Assembly (NCBI GenBank): GCA_034521495.1
Contig: JAXHMK010000019.1
Coordinates: 145,579 to 209,578 of the forward strand
Reading direction: 5' to 3'
Length of the DNA: 64,000 nt
From: Balneolaceae bacterium
Lineage (GTDB): Bacteria; Bacteroidota; Rhodothermia; Balneolales; Balneolaceae
Of the stretch, positions 62,827-64,000 are shown piece by piece (position 1 is the stretch's first letter; the number at the start of each line of letters is the position of its first letter). Made by a program: the position numbers and the translations under genes. The notes under the pieces are model-generated. The model was not told the origin of the DNA. It saw nothing but the letters and a program-made list of their open reading frames with translations, and did no database searches.

Positions 62827-63744
62827 ATGTCATCCATAAAAGAAGAATTCGCAGCGTACATCCATGATCTCCAAAACGAAATCTGTTCAACGCTTGAAGA
62901 GATAGATGGAAAATCTTCCTTCCGCGAAGATGACTGGGATCGCGACGGTGGCGGCGGAGGTAAAACACGCGTAATTGAAAAAGGTGGTGTTTTTGAAAAA
63001 GGGGGAGTTAACATCTCAACGGTGCATGGAGAACTTCCCGAGCCAATCAAAAAACACTTCAACGTAGATGATGGCTGGTTTTGGGCCGGGGGGATTTCGC
63101 TTGTGGTTCACCCAAAAAGCCCGATGATTCCTACCGTTCACGCCAACTTCCGATACTTTGAGCTGTATGATGATGAGCAGATGGCGAAATCCGTTGACGG
63201 CTGGTTTGGGGGTGGCGCCGACCTGACGCCCTATTATCTCTACGAAGAAGACGCCAAGCATTTTCATCAAACGTACAAAGATGTTTGTGATAAACACGGC
63301 AAGGATCTATATCCCGATTTTAAAAAGCAGTGCGACGAATATTTCTATAATTCACATCGAAATGAAGCGAGGGGAATCGGCGGACTCTTTTTTGATTACC
63401 TCCGCGCAGACGAAAAGCGAAGTTTAGAGAACTGGCACTCGTTTGTTGAGGATACCGGCAAAGTTTTCCTTGATTCATATATTCCAATTGTAAAAAGACG
63501 AAAGGATGAACCGTATGATGAAGAAGAGCGATACTGGCAGGAGATTCGTCGCGGACGATATGTAGAATTCAACCTAATCCACGACCGGGGTACTCTTTTT
63601 GGCCTAAAAACAAGCGGACGAATTGAATCCATTTTAATGAGCCTGCCACCGGAAGTTCGCTGGGATTACGATTTTAATCCAAAAAAGGGAAGTCGTGAAG
63701 CGAAGTTGATTGAGGTTTTGAAAGAGCCGAGGGATTGGGTTTGA
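62827..63744 (+). CDS. hemF: Oxygen-dependent coproporphyrinogen III oxidase
   Basis: A 305-residue protein that decarboxylates two propionates of coproporphyrinogen III to vinyls using O2. WDRDGGGGGKTRVIEKGGVF, VHANFRYFEL, WFGGGADLTPYYLYEED, GIGGLFFDYL and GRYVEFNLIHDRGTLFGL are family hallmarks. Its presence suggests aerobic heme synthesis. The element between hemE and hemF may give this gene a separate transcript. Confidence 0.96.
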   Translation: MSSIKEEFAAYIHDLQNEICSTLEEIDGKSSFREDDWDRDGGGGGKTRVIEKGGVFEKGGVNISTVHGELPEPIKKHFNVDDGWFWAGGISLVVHPKSPMIPTVHANFRYFELYDDEQMAKSVDGWFGGGADLTPYYLYEEDAKHFHQTYKDVCDKHGKDLYPDFKKQCDEYFYNSHRNEARGIGGLFFDYLRADEKRSLENWHSFVEDTGKVFLDSYIPIVKRRKDEPYDEEERYWQEIRRGRYVEFNLIHDRGTLFGLKTSGRIESILMSLPPEVRWDYDFNPKKGSREAKLIEVLKEPRDWV

Positions 63745-64000
63745 TACGTAGATTGGTTCGCTGAGTAAATCATTTTATACGTAAATCGGTTCGCCGAGCC
63801 GATCATGCTCGAATTTGATAGCGCAAACGTCCTCGTTTGTGATGCCAATGGCACAAGCGAGGACGCTTGCGCCATTGAATAAGTAATTTAAGAATTTCAT
63901 TCATCCATTGATTCTTGTAAATAACCTATCGCTCTTTCCTCGTACCAAAGGTCTCCTTTGGTACGCCGAATCTGAAGCTCCGCTTCTATTCATCAATCAC
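63745..64000. repeat. Repeat-rich end of window
   Basis: Two tandem diverged units of about 33 bp (TACGTA..TGGTTCGCTGAG and TACGTAAATCGGTTCGCCGAG, 63744-63811). Then a long imperfect hairpin at 63817-63875 with arms GATAGCGCAAACGTCCTCG and CGAGGACGCTTGCGCCAT, related to 47137-47214. Then a perfect palindrome CGTACCAAAGG / CCTTTGGTACG at 63941-63965. No gene was seen. Confidence 0.75.

Overview
The window looks like chromosomal DNA from a Gram-negative member of the Bacteroidota/Balneolota/Rhodothermota side of the tree; a halophilic Balneolales relative is my best guess. That guess is an inference from gene content and moderate GC. There are lipoproteins with signal peptides, TTG and GTG starts without strong ribosome binding sites, AT-rich intergenic DNA with many short palindromic repeats, a FeoA-FeoA-FeoB locus, and a hemH-hemA-hemC-hemD-hemE-hemF cluster. 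No rRNA, phage structural genes, integrase or CRISPR array was seen.

Layout. 1-2.5 kb: an RND/MMPL exporter. 2.8-12 kb: a surface-glycan type region with two GT4 glycosyltransferases, two convergent pairs of small membrane protein plus HTTM-like polytopic protein, a CDP-glycerol glycerophosphotransferase-like protein and two sulfotransferases. 12-16.8 kb: house-cleaning and accessory genes (rdgB, PfkB kinase, DUF547 lipoprotein, TIGR04283-type glycosyltransferase, guanine deaminase, CoA-type NUDIX). 16.8-18 kb: a gene-free stretch with a candidate structured RNA ending in a terminator. 18-23.3 kb: fabF, a secreted protein, a coiled-coil protein and the feo operon. 23.5-28.3 kb: a site-2 protease, a REP-associated tyrosine transposase (RAYT) with at least four palindromic REP copies around it, mscL, and an osmoprotectant-type ABC transporter. 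28.4-31 kb: a DUF4174 protein and a repeat-containing lipoprotein.

31.1-43.7 kb is an accessory defence-type island, all on the minus strand. It holds hsdM, a badly frameshifted hsdS, two AlbA_2/AAA_4 ATP-binding proteins, a frameshifted membrane protein, an XRE-ImmA/IrrE protein followed by a cut-off DUF4411 (PIN-like) toxin remnant, and an intact hsdR. Diverged direct repeats of about 185 bp flank the hsdM/hsdS half, and a tRNA-Leu-like gene with imperfect stems sits at the edge. The island looks partly decayed.

44-57 kb returns to scattered chromosomal genes: polX, tryptophan 2,3-dioxygenase, an amidoligase plus glutamine amidotransferase pair, penicillin acylase, a dimethylargininase-like enzyme, DUF58, an SDR, and a response regulator/histidine kinase pair. 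Two copies of a MITE of about 155 bp lie at 44.2 and 52.9 kb in opposite orientation. 57.4-63.7 kb is a colinear heme biosynthesis cluster running from glutamyl-tRNA reductase to coproporphyrinogen oxidase plus ferrochelatase (no hemB or hemL here). It is interrupted between hemE and hemF by a palindromic element, and its ferrochelatase carries a cysteine-rich insertion.
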